A stretch of DNA of 64,000 bases. Origin: Codonopsis lanceolata (lineage: Eukaryota; Streptophyta; Magnoliopsida; Asterales; Campanulaceae). Positions 44,483 through 56,085 of the stretch are shown one piece after another (positions within the stretch are counted from its first letter, which is position 1; each line of letters opens with the position of its first letter). Position numbers and translations under genes: made by a program. The DNA lies in assembly GCA_013146195.2 (NCBI GenBank), contig CM028377.1, positions 26,704,428 to 26,768,427 of the forward strand, read 5' to 3'. The notes beneath the pieces were generated by a model that saw nothing but the letters and a program-made list of their open reading frames with translations, searched no databases and was not told where the DNA came from.

Positions 44483-46774
44483 ATGGAGTTCCCTCTCCTT
44501 CACTTTCTCACCTTTCTTTCCGTGAGTTCAACATTCTCCACAATCTTCAAAGCCATGTGTATATATATATATATTTCATTTATATCTATTGACATATTTT
44601 GTTTGTTTGATTTTCAGCTTGCATTTGTTGCAAGTCATGCAGCTCTAACTTCTGAGGTATATTGGAAGTCAGTGTTGCCAAACTCTCGCATCCCTAAAGC
44701 TATCATAGATATACTACACCCTACTGGTACGTATTACATTATTAATTATGAATTATGATGATTTTTTTTATTATTAAATTTTTGTAACTAATTGTTTAGT
44801 CCCTCACTCCCAGAAAAAAATAAATAAAGCAAAAAGGTCATTTAGGCTTTTAAATTTCATTTTTTATTGATCTTTAACATGGGGTTTACTTAATTGTAGA
44901 AAATAAAGTCGTAACATCGTTTTATAGTTACTTTTCTTTTATTTTTATATTTTTTTAAATTATAAAATATGTAACTCGTAGTACAAAATATGTGTTTTAA
45001 GATTTCGAAAATATATATATGATTTTTATTTGAAAAACAGTATGTTTGACTTAAACAAAGTCAAATGTGACAATAATTTAGGAACGAAGGGATTATGATC
45101 TTAAATAATACTCCATCCGTTTCGGGAGAAAAATCTATTATTTTATTTTAGGATGTTTCACTTAAATAGTTTATTCTTATAAATTAAGGCATGAAAGTAT
45201 CATTTTATTACTAATAGACTACTAAAAATATCATTTTATTAAAAAATTTAACTTTCAAAGGGGAAATCTTTGCCCGAAACGAAGTAAGTACATAATTCTA
45301 TAGTCTCCTAATTAAGTTAACATTCTAATATAAAAATTAAATTATTTTATTAAATTATTATTTAATCATCGTGACTAACTTTGACTTATTTACATATATT
45401 ATAGATTTAATTATATTGATTACGAGTAGGTCTCATGTAACTGATGTAAGACGTCTTATGGATTTTAGTTCGTAAGATAGAGTCATCCTTTTACAACTTA
45501 ATTCACCAACATATGATGGATGAACTAAAAAAGATCCATCTCACAAAATATATTTACAAAGCCGTCCTACCCAAGTTTTTGTGATCGATTATGATATATA
45601 ATTCATTCACGTCTCTTTTGAACAATCAGTTTTCCATAAATTATGAACCACTTCCACCTTAAGTCCAAAGAAATACGCAAAAGCCCCCCTAGGTTGCAAA
45701 AGTTACAATAAACCTTGAGATTTACTTTCTTTTTACTAAATGGATTTTAAAAACACCACCATTTAATTATAGTCTTCTTCATTTTACAAACCCCTCATCT
45801 TTAGAACGATCCATCAACGAGAAACCAAATACAAATTGAATGAATAATACCAAAACAGACAGACAAAACCAAAATGATCAAGCTTTGTTTTAACATGAGG
45901 CCCTCAAATCTCATGATCATGATAGTGCAGAGTATATAGCAAATTACAAAATCCAAAATCTCATGATCATAGGCTTAGTCTTGAAAAATGTTTGTATGAT
46001 GATTCCACTGGTTAATTTTCAGAATTGGGGGAAGAAAAGAGCACCACACCGGGAGCAGCCTCAAATATATATTTATCTGCTGCGCCTGCTACAGAAAATC
46101 AGCTCAAGGATAACCCAAATGCGGCTCTATTCTTCTTGGAAAAGGACATCACAATTGGCACAAAGATGAACTTGAAGTTCACTAAAACTACAAGCACTGC
46201 ATCTACTTTCTTACCTCGCCAGGTAGCGGAATCAATACCTTTCTCATCCAATAAACTACCAGAAATCTTGAACCGGTTTTCGTTGAAGCCCAATTCAGCA
46301 GAAGCTGAAATGATAAAGAAAACTATCAGTGACTGCGAGGAAACGGGAAACGTAGGCGAGGAGAAGTACTGTGCAACATCTTTGGAATCAGTGATAGATT
46401 TCAGCACTTCCAAGTTGGGGAAGAAAGTCGAAGCAATCTCGACAGAGGTGAACAAGGAAACTCAGTTGCAGAAATATAGCATTGCAGGAGCAAAGGAATT
46501 GGCAGCTGATAAAGCGGTTGTTTGCCACAAGCAAAACTATGCATATGCTGTGTTCCATTGCCACAAAACAGTTGGAACCAAAGCATACATAGTTTCGTTG
46601 GTGGGCGCCGATGGGACGAAAGCTAAAGCTGTTGCAGTGTGCCATACAGATCCAGCGACATTGTCCACATGGAACCCGAACCATTTAGCGTTTCAAGTGC
46701 TTAAGGTCAAACCAGGAACCGTACCCATCTGCCATTTCCTTCCTGAGGATGACGTAGCGTGGGTTCCCTACTAG
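44483..46774 (+). CDS. BURP-domain protein (299 aa, three exons)
   Basis: Exons are 44483-44521, 44618-44726 and 46023-46774, with GT..AG introns in phases 0 and 1; the joined length is exactly 900 nt. Residues 1-22 are a signal peptide. A short segment with VYWKSVLPNSRIPKAI follows, the conserved N-terminal motif of the family. The BURP domain spans about 85-299, from LFFLEKDITIGTKM to WVPY. Its four Cys-His pairs are at 217, 229, 256 and 286 (CHX10CHX25CHX28CH); the last gap is two or three residues longer than the usual 25-26, and the common EDHV near the end is EDDV. The short variable region suggests a BNM2/USP-like rather than an RD22-like member. Some BURP proteins are copper-dependent peptide cyclases; no core-peptide repeat is seen here. 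It is probably secreted to wall or vacuole. Confidence 0.93.
45111..45288. mobile_element. Stowaway-like MITE in BURP intron 2
   Basis: The left end CTCCATCCGTTTCGGG and the right end CCCGAAACGAAGTAAG are inverse, and TA flanks both sides (45109-45110 and 45289-45290). It is 178 bp and non-coding. It lies within the 1296-bp second intron. Confidence 0.65.
45427..45590. repeat. Second repeat in BURP intron 2, related to 47455-47580
   Basis: TAGGTCTCATGTAACTGATG followed by TCTTATGGATTTTAGTTCGTAA resembles the inverse of 47455-47580 (TAGGTCTGTTGTAAGATAG, TCTTATGGATTCTAATTCGTAA). Two diverged copies of one short interspersed element lie either side of exon 3. Confidence 0.55.
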
Positions 46775-46868
46775 ATGATAATTGTTAGATTGGAATATCA
46801 CGTCTATCTAAAAGCTTGAAATTAATATCTACCTACTTAGGCATTATTACTGTAATCTATGCCAGGAC

Positions 46869-46922
<54 letters not shown>
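46869..46922. repeat. TA/TG dinucleotide microsatellite
   Basis: About six TA units followed by about twenty-one TG units in the 3' untranslated region of the BURP gene, before the AATAAAA signal near 46980. Confidence 0.95.
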
Positions 46923-47009
46923 TGTGTTTGAGTATGCTGTATGCATGTACAGAAAGCTTGATATGAGCATGAGAAAATGCAATAAAACTATTATCATCTC
47001 TTCTTAGCA

Positions 47010-48299
47010 TCCAACCATGAATGAATTATAACTCTAGTAATTATTAACTGGTGAAAACTTAAACAAGGATTTCTTGAACCAGCAGAGACAGTCACCAGCA
47101 GAGGTAGAAGATTTCAACCTTCCTTTTTGGAAATAGGGAGGAAAAAAAACAAAAATATTAATATCAAAAAAAAATTCCAAAGGCCATTACTAGTAAATGA
47201 AGGCTATTGCCTAGATTATGCTGCATGTTTGGTCTCGTTAAGTTTTGTTAGACCTCCGTCAAATTTTACATAGGCTAAGATTGTATCGCAAGAAAAAAAA
47301 ATGTTATCTAACTTAACGAAACCAACAAAGCGTAACACAATTTAACAGAAAGTGTTAAAATAATTAATAAACAAAATTTGAAGATATGCCGGCCCAAAAA
47401 ACTGCACCCCCTACCCCAGGCATGGCTGTCCCTAAAAATCTGGGGGAAAAATTAGGAAAGATAGTCTTATAGTTATTTTCTGTAAGACGAATCTCCATGT
47501 ATCCGACTCATTGTGTGAGAGATTGAAGCTTTGTTTTACGAATTAGAATCCATAAGACTATCTTACAACAGACCTATTCAAAATCCGGCACCCCCTTAAA
47601 AAAAATTGAAAACTTCAAGAACTTGAAATGAAGTTTTCTTTTTAAATAATTTTTTTCTTGAAAATTACAAAAAAAAAAAATGTTTTTTTCAACAGTGTAC
47701 TCACATAATTGTAAATTGTAATATGGAAATATTAAACATTTTATGGCAACAATGTACTCACATTTTTTTCATACGAATATTTTATATTCAAATATATGTT
47801 TTTTTTTATCGTTATTTGCAACAAGGACACAATGGCAATTGCTCTCATAATCACAAATAGGAACAAGGGCAACTTAGTCAAGTTAAAAAAAATGCTACGT
47901 TTAGCAAACTAACGTGCTATGTTTAACATTTAAAAGATACTACTGTAATCTTTGAAAGATAGACTTGTGAAATGGAAATATTGGTTTGAGCAAACATTGT
48001 ATATATAGCAACAAAAAAACTCATTAATAATAATCCTTCCATCCTGAAATTATTGTTTTGTTTTTCTTTTTTGTTCGTTCAAATAAAATTGTCTTATTTG
48101 AAAGTTTCATTTGTAGTACAATTATAATTTTACCCTTACTTTAATTATGTGCTTCATACATATGGGTTTTAAACTAATGGTTTAAATCTCAATTTGGTCA
48201 CCTTACTTTCGGCCAAAATTCATTAAGCTCACTCTACTTTTTTTTTCTCAATTTAATCACTCTACTTGGTTTCAACTTTCAATAAGGTCACTCGAGTCA
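47010..48299. other. AT-rich intergenic DNA with one MITE-like copy
   Basis: No gene is supported. 47455-47580 is the partner of the intron repeat noted at 45427. 48170-48300 has the CAATTTGGTCACC and ATTAAGCTCACTC text common in plant intergenic repeats. Confidence 0.5.
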
Positions 48300-48529
48300 T
48301 TTCTTCCCATTATGTTGGATGGAAATCATTGAAAATACCAAAATACCCTTATTAAGTTGAAAGGTTTTACTCTCAATGTTAAAAGTTGAGGGTTCAAAAT
48401 AAAAAATAAAGCAACCTGTGAACAGCGCATCCTCACAATCCACGTATGCCTGTGGGTGCCCCGGAAGATTTCTCCCACGCCCCTTGCTCCCTTTTTTAGA
48501 GGAACACGACGTGCGGAAGGACATCACTA

Positions 48530-49177
48530 TTTCCATTCATCATCTATTGTTTAGGGGAAGACGAAATTAAGAGTGCAAAAAGAATGTTGCCAAACAGCGC
48601 GTTGAATACGCCTCGGCCACCTGCGTGAGCTTTTGGTCCATTATGAGAGCTTTGGATTTTTCCGTATCTCACCCTCCCTTGTTTAGGGGAAAATAAGATA
48701 CAGAAAATGCATCAATCTTTTCATTCACATCGTCCCTTGTTTAGGGGAAAACAGAAAAGTGTAAAAAAAAGATGTTGCGAGGGCGAGTGGGAACACGTCT
48801 GCCTCACTATGGACTTTTCGAAAATTGTCTTAGGTCATTATGAGTACCTGAGGTTTCTCCGTATCTCACTCTCTCTTGTTTAGGGGAAGACAAGGCACAT
48901 AAAATGCATCACCATTTTCATTCACATCGTCTCTTGTTTAAGGGAAAACGGGAAAGTGCAAGAAAAAGGATGTTGCGAGCCTCACCATAACCTTAGGCTT
49001 ATTTTGGATCGCTATGAGTACTTTGGGCTCTCCATATCTCATCCTCCCTCGTTTAGGGAAAAAAAAGATACATGAAATGTATCGTCCTTTTCATTCTCAT
49101 CGTCCCTCGTTTAGGAGAAAACGGGAAAGTGCAAGAAAATGATGTTGCGGGCCTCTCTGTGATCCAAAATGTTTTTA
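48530..49177. repeat. About 190-bp tandem units beside the Ogre-like LTR
   Basis: Three to four degenerate units contain CTTGTTTAGGGGAA, AAATGCATCA, TTTTCATTCACATCGTC and a second TTGTTTAGGGGAAAAC, then a GATGTTGCG block. They lie on the primer-site side of the LTR, where the leader of an Ogre-like element would be. Confidence 0.7.
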
Positions 49178-50386
49178 ACAGAGTCGTCATCTTTATTTTA
49201 AGGAGAAATAAAGAAAAACCAAAAATAAACCAGAGTTTGTAAAAAGGGTTCGGAGGCTAAGTTACGAGATGGGAAGGTGTTAGGCACCCAACTCGCCCTT
49301 TCGGTCTCAAAACAGTTTTTGGCTAAAATATGTTTTTTGTTATATTTATCTAGCAAATGAAATAAAACATTAAAAAGAAAACATATATTCTGTATTTACA
49401 TTATTTACCGACTTGCAACTGCCTCCTTCTAGTAATTACAAATACATTTAAAAATATTTTGTCATAATAATGGCTCTTTTTAATGCTATTTTTTACATAA
49501 ATCCGGGCAGCACAAGGCCGGATGAAAATAACATTTTTTTATATAAAAACCGTTAAAGGTTTACCTTTAAGAGTATTAGGTGCGCTCGCTCTGTCGTTCC
49601 GGAAGAGGGAGTCTTTTTGATGTTGCTGCGGTTCGGGCAGAATAACTGTTTCCGAAAGTTTCTTCTGGGCACCGTCACACGGGCGGAGCAACTGCTTGCG
49701 TTTTTGCTGTTGTTTGCTTGCTGCTGGCGAAAATCGGGCAGAGCAACTATTTGCTTCTAACGGATTTGGCCTTTGGATTCGGGCAGCAACTGCTCTTTTA
49801 GGGATTTTTGGACCAAGGGACTAGGGTGGAATCCTAGCTGGGGGGATAAGACTCACTTTGACCGGTTGGTTTTGTGTTTAGAGGAGATTTGGCAGAGCTT
49901 CGAGGCTTTATAGGATGAGGGAACTCATTATCTCACGATCGCTCTCTACGGCGTAAAACAAACGCACAGCGTTTAAGTGAGAAAAATTCTCAGCCCCTAA
50001 AACTGAAGTCGGACACCTCTATTTATAGGTGAGTGGAGGGACGACGTTGTCTTTAAAATTTCTTCTTTGTGCTTTATCAGCTTGTACCGCGCGCTTGAGA
50101 GCTTGTACTAATTCTCAAATCGTAAAGCACTGTTGGGGCTTGGGCGCCGAACCCTAAGGTTCTGGGCACTGCCCCCATTTAGGTATGTGGCAGCGCCTAG
50201 CCTTCAAACTTAGCCTCTTTTTTGACACTATGGCTCTTGCATTTCACTGTTTTACGCATCCTGCTTTGTCTTTTGCATTTTTAAACCCTGTAACTTGACA
50301 TTCGTTAAGTTTAAACAGGTCTTGATATCGCATGTCAATGTTGCATACTAGGGGTACGAAATTGGGGTGTCTACAAATCCCCTCAA
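49178..50386 (-). mobile_element. Ogre-like LTR with primer site and polypurine tract on either side
   Basis: On the minus strand the LTR starts TGTAGACACCCC at 50375 and ends near 49190 (about 1186 bp). A TATA box (CCTATAAATAGAGG, about 50027-50039) lies about 340 bp inside. After its end comes TGACGACTCTGTT (49177-49189), close to the Ogre/Tat primer site TGGCGACTCTGTT. Before its start lies GAGGGGATT (about 50376-50384), a plausible polypurine tract. The related fragment at 18741-19543 supports this reading. No gag or pol is present nearby. Confidence 0.55.
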
Positions 50387-50589
50387 CGATGGAGTTTACG
50401 GGTAACCCGCAGCTTACCGAGTAAACGAACATCGTTGATAAGAAATAGACTCTCTAATTTCGTGGAAATTATAATGGGGAGTAATGCAACAGGTTGCAAT
50501 TATAATGCAACAGTTTATAATGCATACCAAATCTCACATATCCTAGACATATTTAGTCGGTTATAGCAGGTTATCGTAGTTTTTAATCA

Positions 50590-51420
50590 GATATGCAAAT
50601 TAAGTGCTCTGATGGTCGGACCTACCGAAGTAGGCTGCCTACGTATCCCTTAATAAAAGGAATCAGACCAAACGTAGTTCGGCCCGATGCAAACAAACAA
50701 CGCTGCGTGGAATGCCAAGATCAAACATCGTATCCTCAAAGGGTCGAACCCTTTATCGAACACAATGGTGAGATAGATCGCCTCCTTAGGACAGGGTCCG
50801 TCGTCGGAGCACGATAGCCTTTTAGCTGGCCCGGGGTCTCCCCCCCCTCGCAGAAAAGGCTGAACACAATCAGATCAAACATCGTACCCTCAAAGGGCCG
50901 AACCCTTTGCCGAACACGATGGTGGGATAGATCGCCTCCTCAGGACAGGGTCCTTCGTCGGAGCACGATAGCCTTTTAGCTGGCCCGGGGTCTACGCCCC
51001 ATCGCAGAAAAGGCTAAACAAAGATTCAAATTTTTGATCATTCATCTCGGGGTTACGCCCCGCAAGGAGATGATCCTATGCTACTCCTATAAAGCAGGAA
51101 AGCATCGCATCCTCAAAGGTGGAGACCCATCACTGAATGCGATGGTGGAACACATCATGGGTTGATCATTCGTCCCAGGGTCACGCCCCGCGAGGAGATG
51201 ATTTTATGCTACTCCTATAAAGCATGAAAGCATCGCTTCCTCAAAGGTGGAGACCCTTCACTGAATGCGATGGTGGAACACATCATGGGTTGATCATTCG
51301 TCCCGGGGTTACGCCCCGCGAGGAGATGATCCTATGCTACTCCTATAAAGCAGGAAAGCATCGCATCCTCAAAGGTGGAGACCATTCATTGAATGCGATG
51401 GTGGAACACAATTTTCATGC
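50590..51420. repeat. GC-rich tandem repeats (154-bp and 128-bp units) with hairpins
   Basis: Two copies of a 154-bp unit start at 50720 and 50874. Three copies of a 128-bp unit follow; the anchor TATGCTACTCCTATAAAGCA starts at 51077, 51205 and 51333. Inside the units, inverted pairs such as AGCCTTTT/AAAAGGCT and CATCG..CGATG can form stems. The short open frames here are repeat products. Confidence 0.82.
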
Positions 51421-51429
51421 AAAGAGAGG

Positions 51430-51840
51430 GTAAATACTTTACCTTTTCTTACCATTGCCTTCTACTGCTTCTTCTGCTGGATTTTCTCCTTTTGCTGCAT
51501 TTCCAACTTTTGCTGGAGATTTTCTTTTTGCTTGCTTTTCCAACTTCTACTGGAAATTTTCTTTTCTGCTTGCTTTTCCAATTTTTACTGGAAATTTTCT
51601 TTTGCTGCTTTCTTTTCTAACTTCTGCTGGAAATTTTTCTTTTGCTGCTTGCTTTTCCAACTTTTGTTGGAAATTTTCTTTTTGCTTGCTTTTCCAACTT
51701 TAACTGGAAATTTTCTTTTGCTGCTCTTTGCATTTCTTTTCTTTTCTCGCTGCTCTTTGCATTTTTCTTTTCTTTTGCATTTTTTTTCTTGCATTTTTGC
51801 ATATTCTTTTTCTTTCTTGCTTTGCTTGCACACATTTTTT
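51430..51840. repeat. Pyrimidine-rich minisatellite of about 40 bp
   Basis: Six or seven units of the type TTTTCCAACTTCTGCTGGAA plus TTTTCTTTTGCTGC, then a TTTCTTTTC-rich tail. The overlapping frames of Phe/Leu/Cys on the plus strand and Lys/Glu on the minus strand come from composition. Confidence 0.85.
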
Positions 51841-51857
51841 TTTGCTTTGATGCGAAG

Positions 51858-53125
51858 TGTGGGTCCCAACGGGCACAATAATAAGCTAGAGGGGGGGGTT
51901 GAATAGCTTATTATACACTTAAAAACTTTTCAAGTAAGTTCTTTGACAAGCACTTACAATCTATAAGTAAGATTGAAGTAGCGGAAGACTTGCTAAGAAA
52001 CTGGTTCAAGTCTGCCGATAAGGACTACCGGTAGACCTTTGACATGTTACTTAAGTTCTGCTGTATAAAGGTTAAAGATAAACAAAGTAATAAATAGTTC
52101 AAACAGTAAACAAACATTAAAGAAATTAACACAAGTATTTTGGGATGGTTCACACTATAAGGAGTGCTACGTCCACCACCAAGGCAGTCAACCTTGGATT
52201 TAAATAGTGCACTATGTTTTCCACTAGATCTATTACAAAGAATATTCCCAATGGATCGTGTACAAAATATTGACTTGTGTTTGGGGGTTAAGGAATTAAA
52301 TATCTGTGCAAACAGGATATTTAATTCGTGCAGAAAAATAGTTTAGAATGAAAACAACAAGAAGTACAAAAATAAATGTTGATGCACAACTTCTTGTTGT
52401 TAACGAGGACTTCTTGATCTGTTCAGGATCTCTTCAATGCACTGAGTATAAAGACTTAGAGTTGTTGTAGATTTTCAGAGCATTTCATCAAGTGTATTTC
52501 TTCAGTCTTTAATGGCAGCATTTATAGCAGGAGCATTCTGGAGATCCGTTGGAGAAGACGAAGACTTAACAGCTCTATTAGGTTGAATGCATTAAATGCA
52601 TGGAGCTGTCTTTCAAGAATTTCGTCTTCACAGATATCGAGCAGGGAACGGGTACAGAGATCTTTTGCAGAGACTGGAAGTTGGGCAATCTAGATGTCAG
52701 ATATGTGAGAGTTGTTACAGACAGTAGGTGACAGTCTTCTTTCCTGCTTTTACTGTTTAGTCTACGAAAGTCTTCCTGCTTTTCGGAAAGCTGCTTTCGG
52801 CGGGTCTGAGATGTCAGGGAATGTCTCAATTTAAATTCAAACTTGATAAGGATAAACTTAAATTGATCCAATAAGAATTGCTTGACTGGACACGTCATGA
52901 TTGACTATGTGTAGACAAGGTCTGCCGTTGTAAGCTTAAGCAGGTCTTCCAGTGAAGCCTTGAAGATGTCTTCCGCTGAACCTGTGAAGTCCTATAAAAA
53001 CTATACTTTGGCAAAGTTCTATACACAGTTGTCACGCTAATCGATACGCATCCCAATTAGCCACTGATGTATAAAACTAGTGTAATGTATGAGCAGATAT
53101 AAATCTAAATACAAAAGTATCAACA
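51858..53125 (-). repeat. 3' LTR of copy D (1268 bp)
   Basis: The ends TGTGGGTCCC and AGTATCAACA match the right LTR at 60587-61508. The polypurine tract, GGAGGAGATT on the minus strand, abuts it at 53126-53135. Confidence 0.88.
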
Positions 53126-53523
53126 ATCTCCTCCTATTTATATCTGATCATCATTACTACAAATGAGGCTATAACCGACTATGTGATAGATAATAACATG
53201 TCTAAGAGAATTCTTAATTTTATAACGGAAGACATGCCTCTATCAAACAGTAGAGCACCTCAAGTGTAAAGACTAATCTATGTGCACAAAATGTAAGGAA
53301 ATCATAGAACAACACACAGATTAGTAGCAATCAGTTTAAATAAATTTAAACTGAATGTTTTAAATTCTAAGCATATATAGGAAATGAAATAACAAGAATT
53401 TAAACAAAAGACAATTTTTGAAAGACAAATAATCTTTTGTATTATAAACGAGAAGTTTAATGTTTACAGAGTTTGCAAAAGATAGGATAAATACAAAGGT
53501 TAAGGGAAGAACAGATACACATT

Positions 53524-56085
53524 TTACCAAGGTCGTTTCCCTTTTCCATTGTCTACTGCTTCTTTCTCCCTTCGTTGTCTCTCTAGCTCTTCAGTTCTTC
53601 GAACGTATTCGTCATCGGCATCTGTGGGAAGTCTTGTGGAACAAGAACGGTAGTCGAGTTCTTCACGAAGACGGTTGTTCTCTTCCATGAGCATTTGGTT
53701 GATAGACTTCATTTGCTTCTCCTCCGTGATGGCCAGATCACGATCACGCCGAGCATTCATTATGTCATGAGCAGAGTCGCGAGCTATGTTGTTGAGCTCG
53801 AGGACAGGTGGGCGGCTGTTGCCGAGATGCAGTGTGATAGCATGGAACAACTCTTAGAAGAGGGATGAGCAAAGCCGGACACATTCGTCACGTTGAGCTT
53901 CAACGTTGATTTTGACGTCTGTAAACTCTTGTCTCATATGTCCAAAACGGGTCCACACATCTTCTTGGAATTGGCGAAGAAGAGCAGTCCGGTCGTTGGC
54001 CTTGGACGCGGCAGTGGCGATTTCAGCGATAGCGGTAGTAATGCTTTTGTTAGTTCGCCTAGTCTTTCATAGATAGTGTCCAGCCGAGACAAAATTTCGA
54101 CATTGGCCGGCTGAGAGGAAGAAGGTTCCTGGCCAATGTGAATATGAGCGGTACCGGCAGAAGGGGTAGCTTCAGGGGACAAGGGCCGGAAGGGCTGTTG
54201 GAGAGGCGGAGTGACGGAGTCGGAAGAGGTGGAGTCTTGGGTTGGAATGGTTTTGGTAGAAGAGGAGATGTTTTGAAGTGGGGAGGGAGGAGGTGTTGGT
54301 GGAGAATCTAACTCAATATCAGTGTCAGAATTTTCACTGACTATTGAGGATTCGGGTAAAGGGTCGGTGGAGAACCAGAAAGAGGGGGCAGGGTAGAAGA
54401 GGGATTTGGGTTTGCGAAGGTGTGGTTGGGGTAGTGGTTGATCTGGGGAGAATAGATCTACTACTGAGGAAATTTCAAAGAGGAATTTGGCAGCAGCAGA
54501 GTCTATTGGTTTGGTAGGAGGGAGTTGGGTTGGTTGTGATGGTGTAGATGAGGTGGTTTGGGTAGGATGAGGTTAGATAGGGGTAGATGGGTTTGGAGAG
54601 TAGTTGAAGGGTGAAGGAGGAGGGGTAGGGGTTTGGGTAGGCTCCTCCTGTCTGTGAGGCTCCTCCTGAGGGATAGACTCCTCCGGAGGGGGTGAAGTCC
54701 TCTGAGTAGATGACTCAGTAGGAATAGGTTGGCTTGGTGTGGCGGTAGAGGGGTGGTTAAGGGTAGAGGGTTGTTCAGCGGTAGGGGTTTGAGTGTCGGT
54801 AGAGGGTTGGGCGCCGGTAGAGGGTTGGCTGGCGGTAGAGGACTTGGTGCCGGCAGACCTCTTTTTCTTCCTTAGCAACTGAATAGGGGGCTCAGCTGCT
54901 TTATCGGTAGAGGCGGGAATATCTGCAGGTGGCTGGTCTTCAAAGGTTTTACGCAGTCGCCTATGTTTTGGTTTAGGAGAGGGTGCAGGTGAAGATGAGG
55001 GTGGTCGCTTGGTTTTAGGAGAAGGCTGGGTAGAAGAGGGAGTTGGTTTGGCTGGTGCTGGTTGAGCTTGGGTTGGTTGGGCTGGGGAAGGTGATGGAGA
55101 CGTACCGGCGGCAGAGGAAGAGCACCCGGCAGTCTTGTCCTTTTGGCTTTCCTTCATCTCCTTCCTTATCCATTTAGCCTGCTGCTCCTCAGTTGCTACT
55201 TCTTCCGCTCGAGCCTTTTTGGCCTTGGCTTTCTGCTTGGATCGTAATAGCTGCTCTGCCTCATCAGCCAGATCTTTGGCTTGTTGATGGAGGGTCTTAG
55301 CAACTTGGTCATCAAATGTAACAGAAGCCTTCTTGAAGGTCTTGCTAGCCGCTTCATACGCTTCCATGTTGAAGCGTGTAACTATGATTGGCATAGGCTT
55401 AGCAATTTTGTCGATGGAGACGGGCGGAAGACCTTTCTGCAACCTTCGCTTGTTCTCGTATTCTGTATATTTGTTGAAGAACGAAGCGGTCAGCTGTTTG
55501 TCCTTGGACACCATTATAAGCTCATCTTCCTTGATGGAAGAGTTGACCTTCTCTGTGTCTCGAAGGAGAGCGTTAATCAACCTAACAAATGGCCGCTTGC
55601 AGGTGGGGTTGTTCTTAACTCTTTCCACGCACTACTTGAGTTCGTTGAAGACAATAGTGCCGAAGTTGAGACGGGTCTGAAGGTAGACGGCACTTGTAAG
55701 ATTTAGCTGTTGTGCTGTGAACATATCGTGTGCACCACTTTCGAATAGCAGCCCCTTGTCGATCAGGTGGCTCGAGCAGTAGACGTCCAATGGGAAGAGA
55801 TTTCTCAGCATCTTCCCTTGAGGTTCCCTTGGGGTATCGACTCCCCTCATTGCTTCCCAGGCATGATCAGCCTCAGCAATTGTCGATTCAAGAGCACCAC
55901 CGTAATGCACACCAATAATGGTGGAGATGATCTTGGCGGTGATGGAGATAGGACGGCCTCTAATCCGTCCACGCAGAGCATTTTTATTTCTGAGCTCCAT
56001 TCTTTGGTAGAACTCTTCAGCCAAGAAAATACTGTAGCTCTTGTCGTTGAGGCAGAAGAGTGGAAGAATCCCCGAAGCGTTCAAC
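53524..56085 (-). pseudogene. Extra gene in envelope position of copy D
   Basis: The minus-strand reading of about 850 codons starts after the RT break. An N-terminal domain (56080-55632) has SITAKIISTIIGVHYGG and LFPLDVYCSSHLIDKG. Its layout recalls the putative plant transposon protein domain, by inspection only. Next come a helical Lys/Glu-rich part, a Pro/Ser/Thr-rich region (about 55100-54200), LSRLDTIYERLGELT, and a C-terminal coiled coil with SINQMLMEENNRLREELDY, ending GKGKRPW. Stops at about 55631, 54572 and 53852 and a frameshift near 53960 break it. Sirevirus envelope-like proteins share this position and the C-terminal coiled coil. No convincing transmembrane helix is visible. Confidence 0.65.

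Noticed and set aside
51393..51906. Phe/Leu/Cys-rich frames that look like membrane proteins
   Set aside because: They arise from the pyrimidine-rich minisatellite and all three frames look alike.
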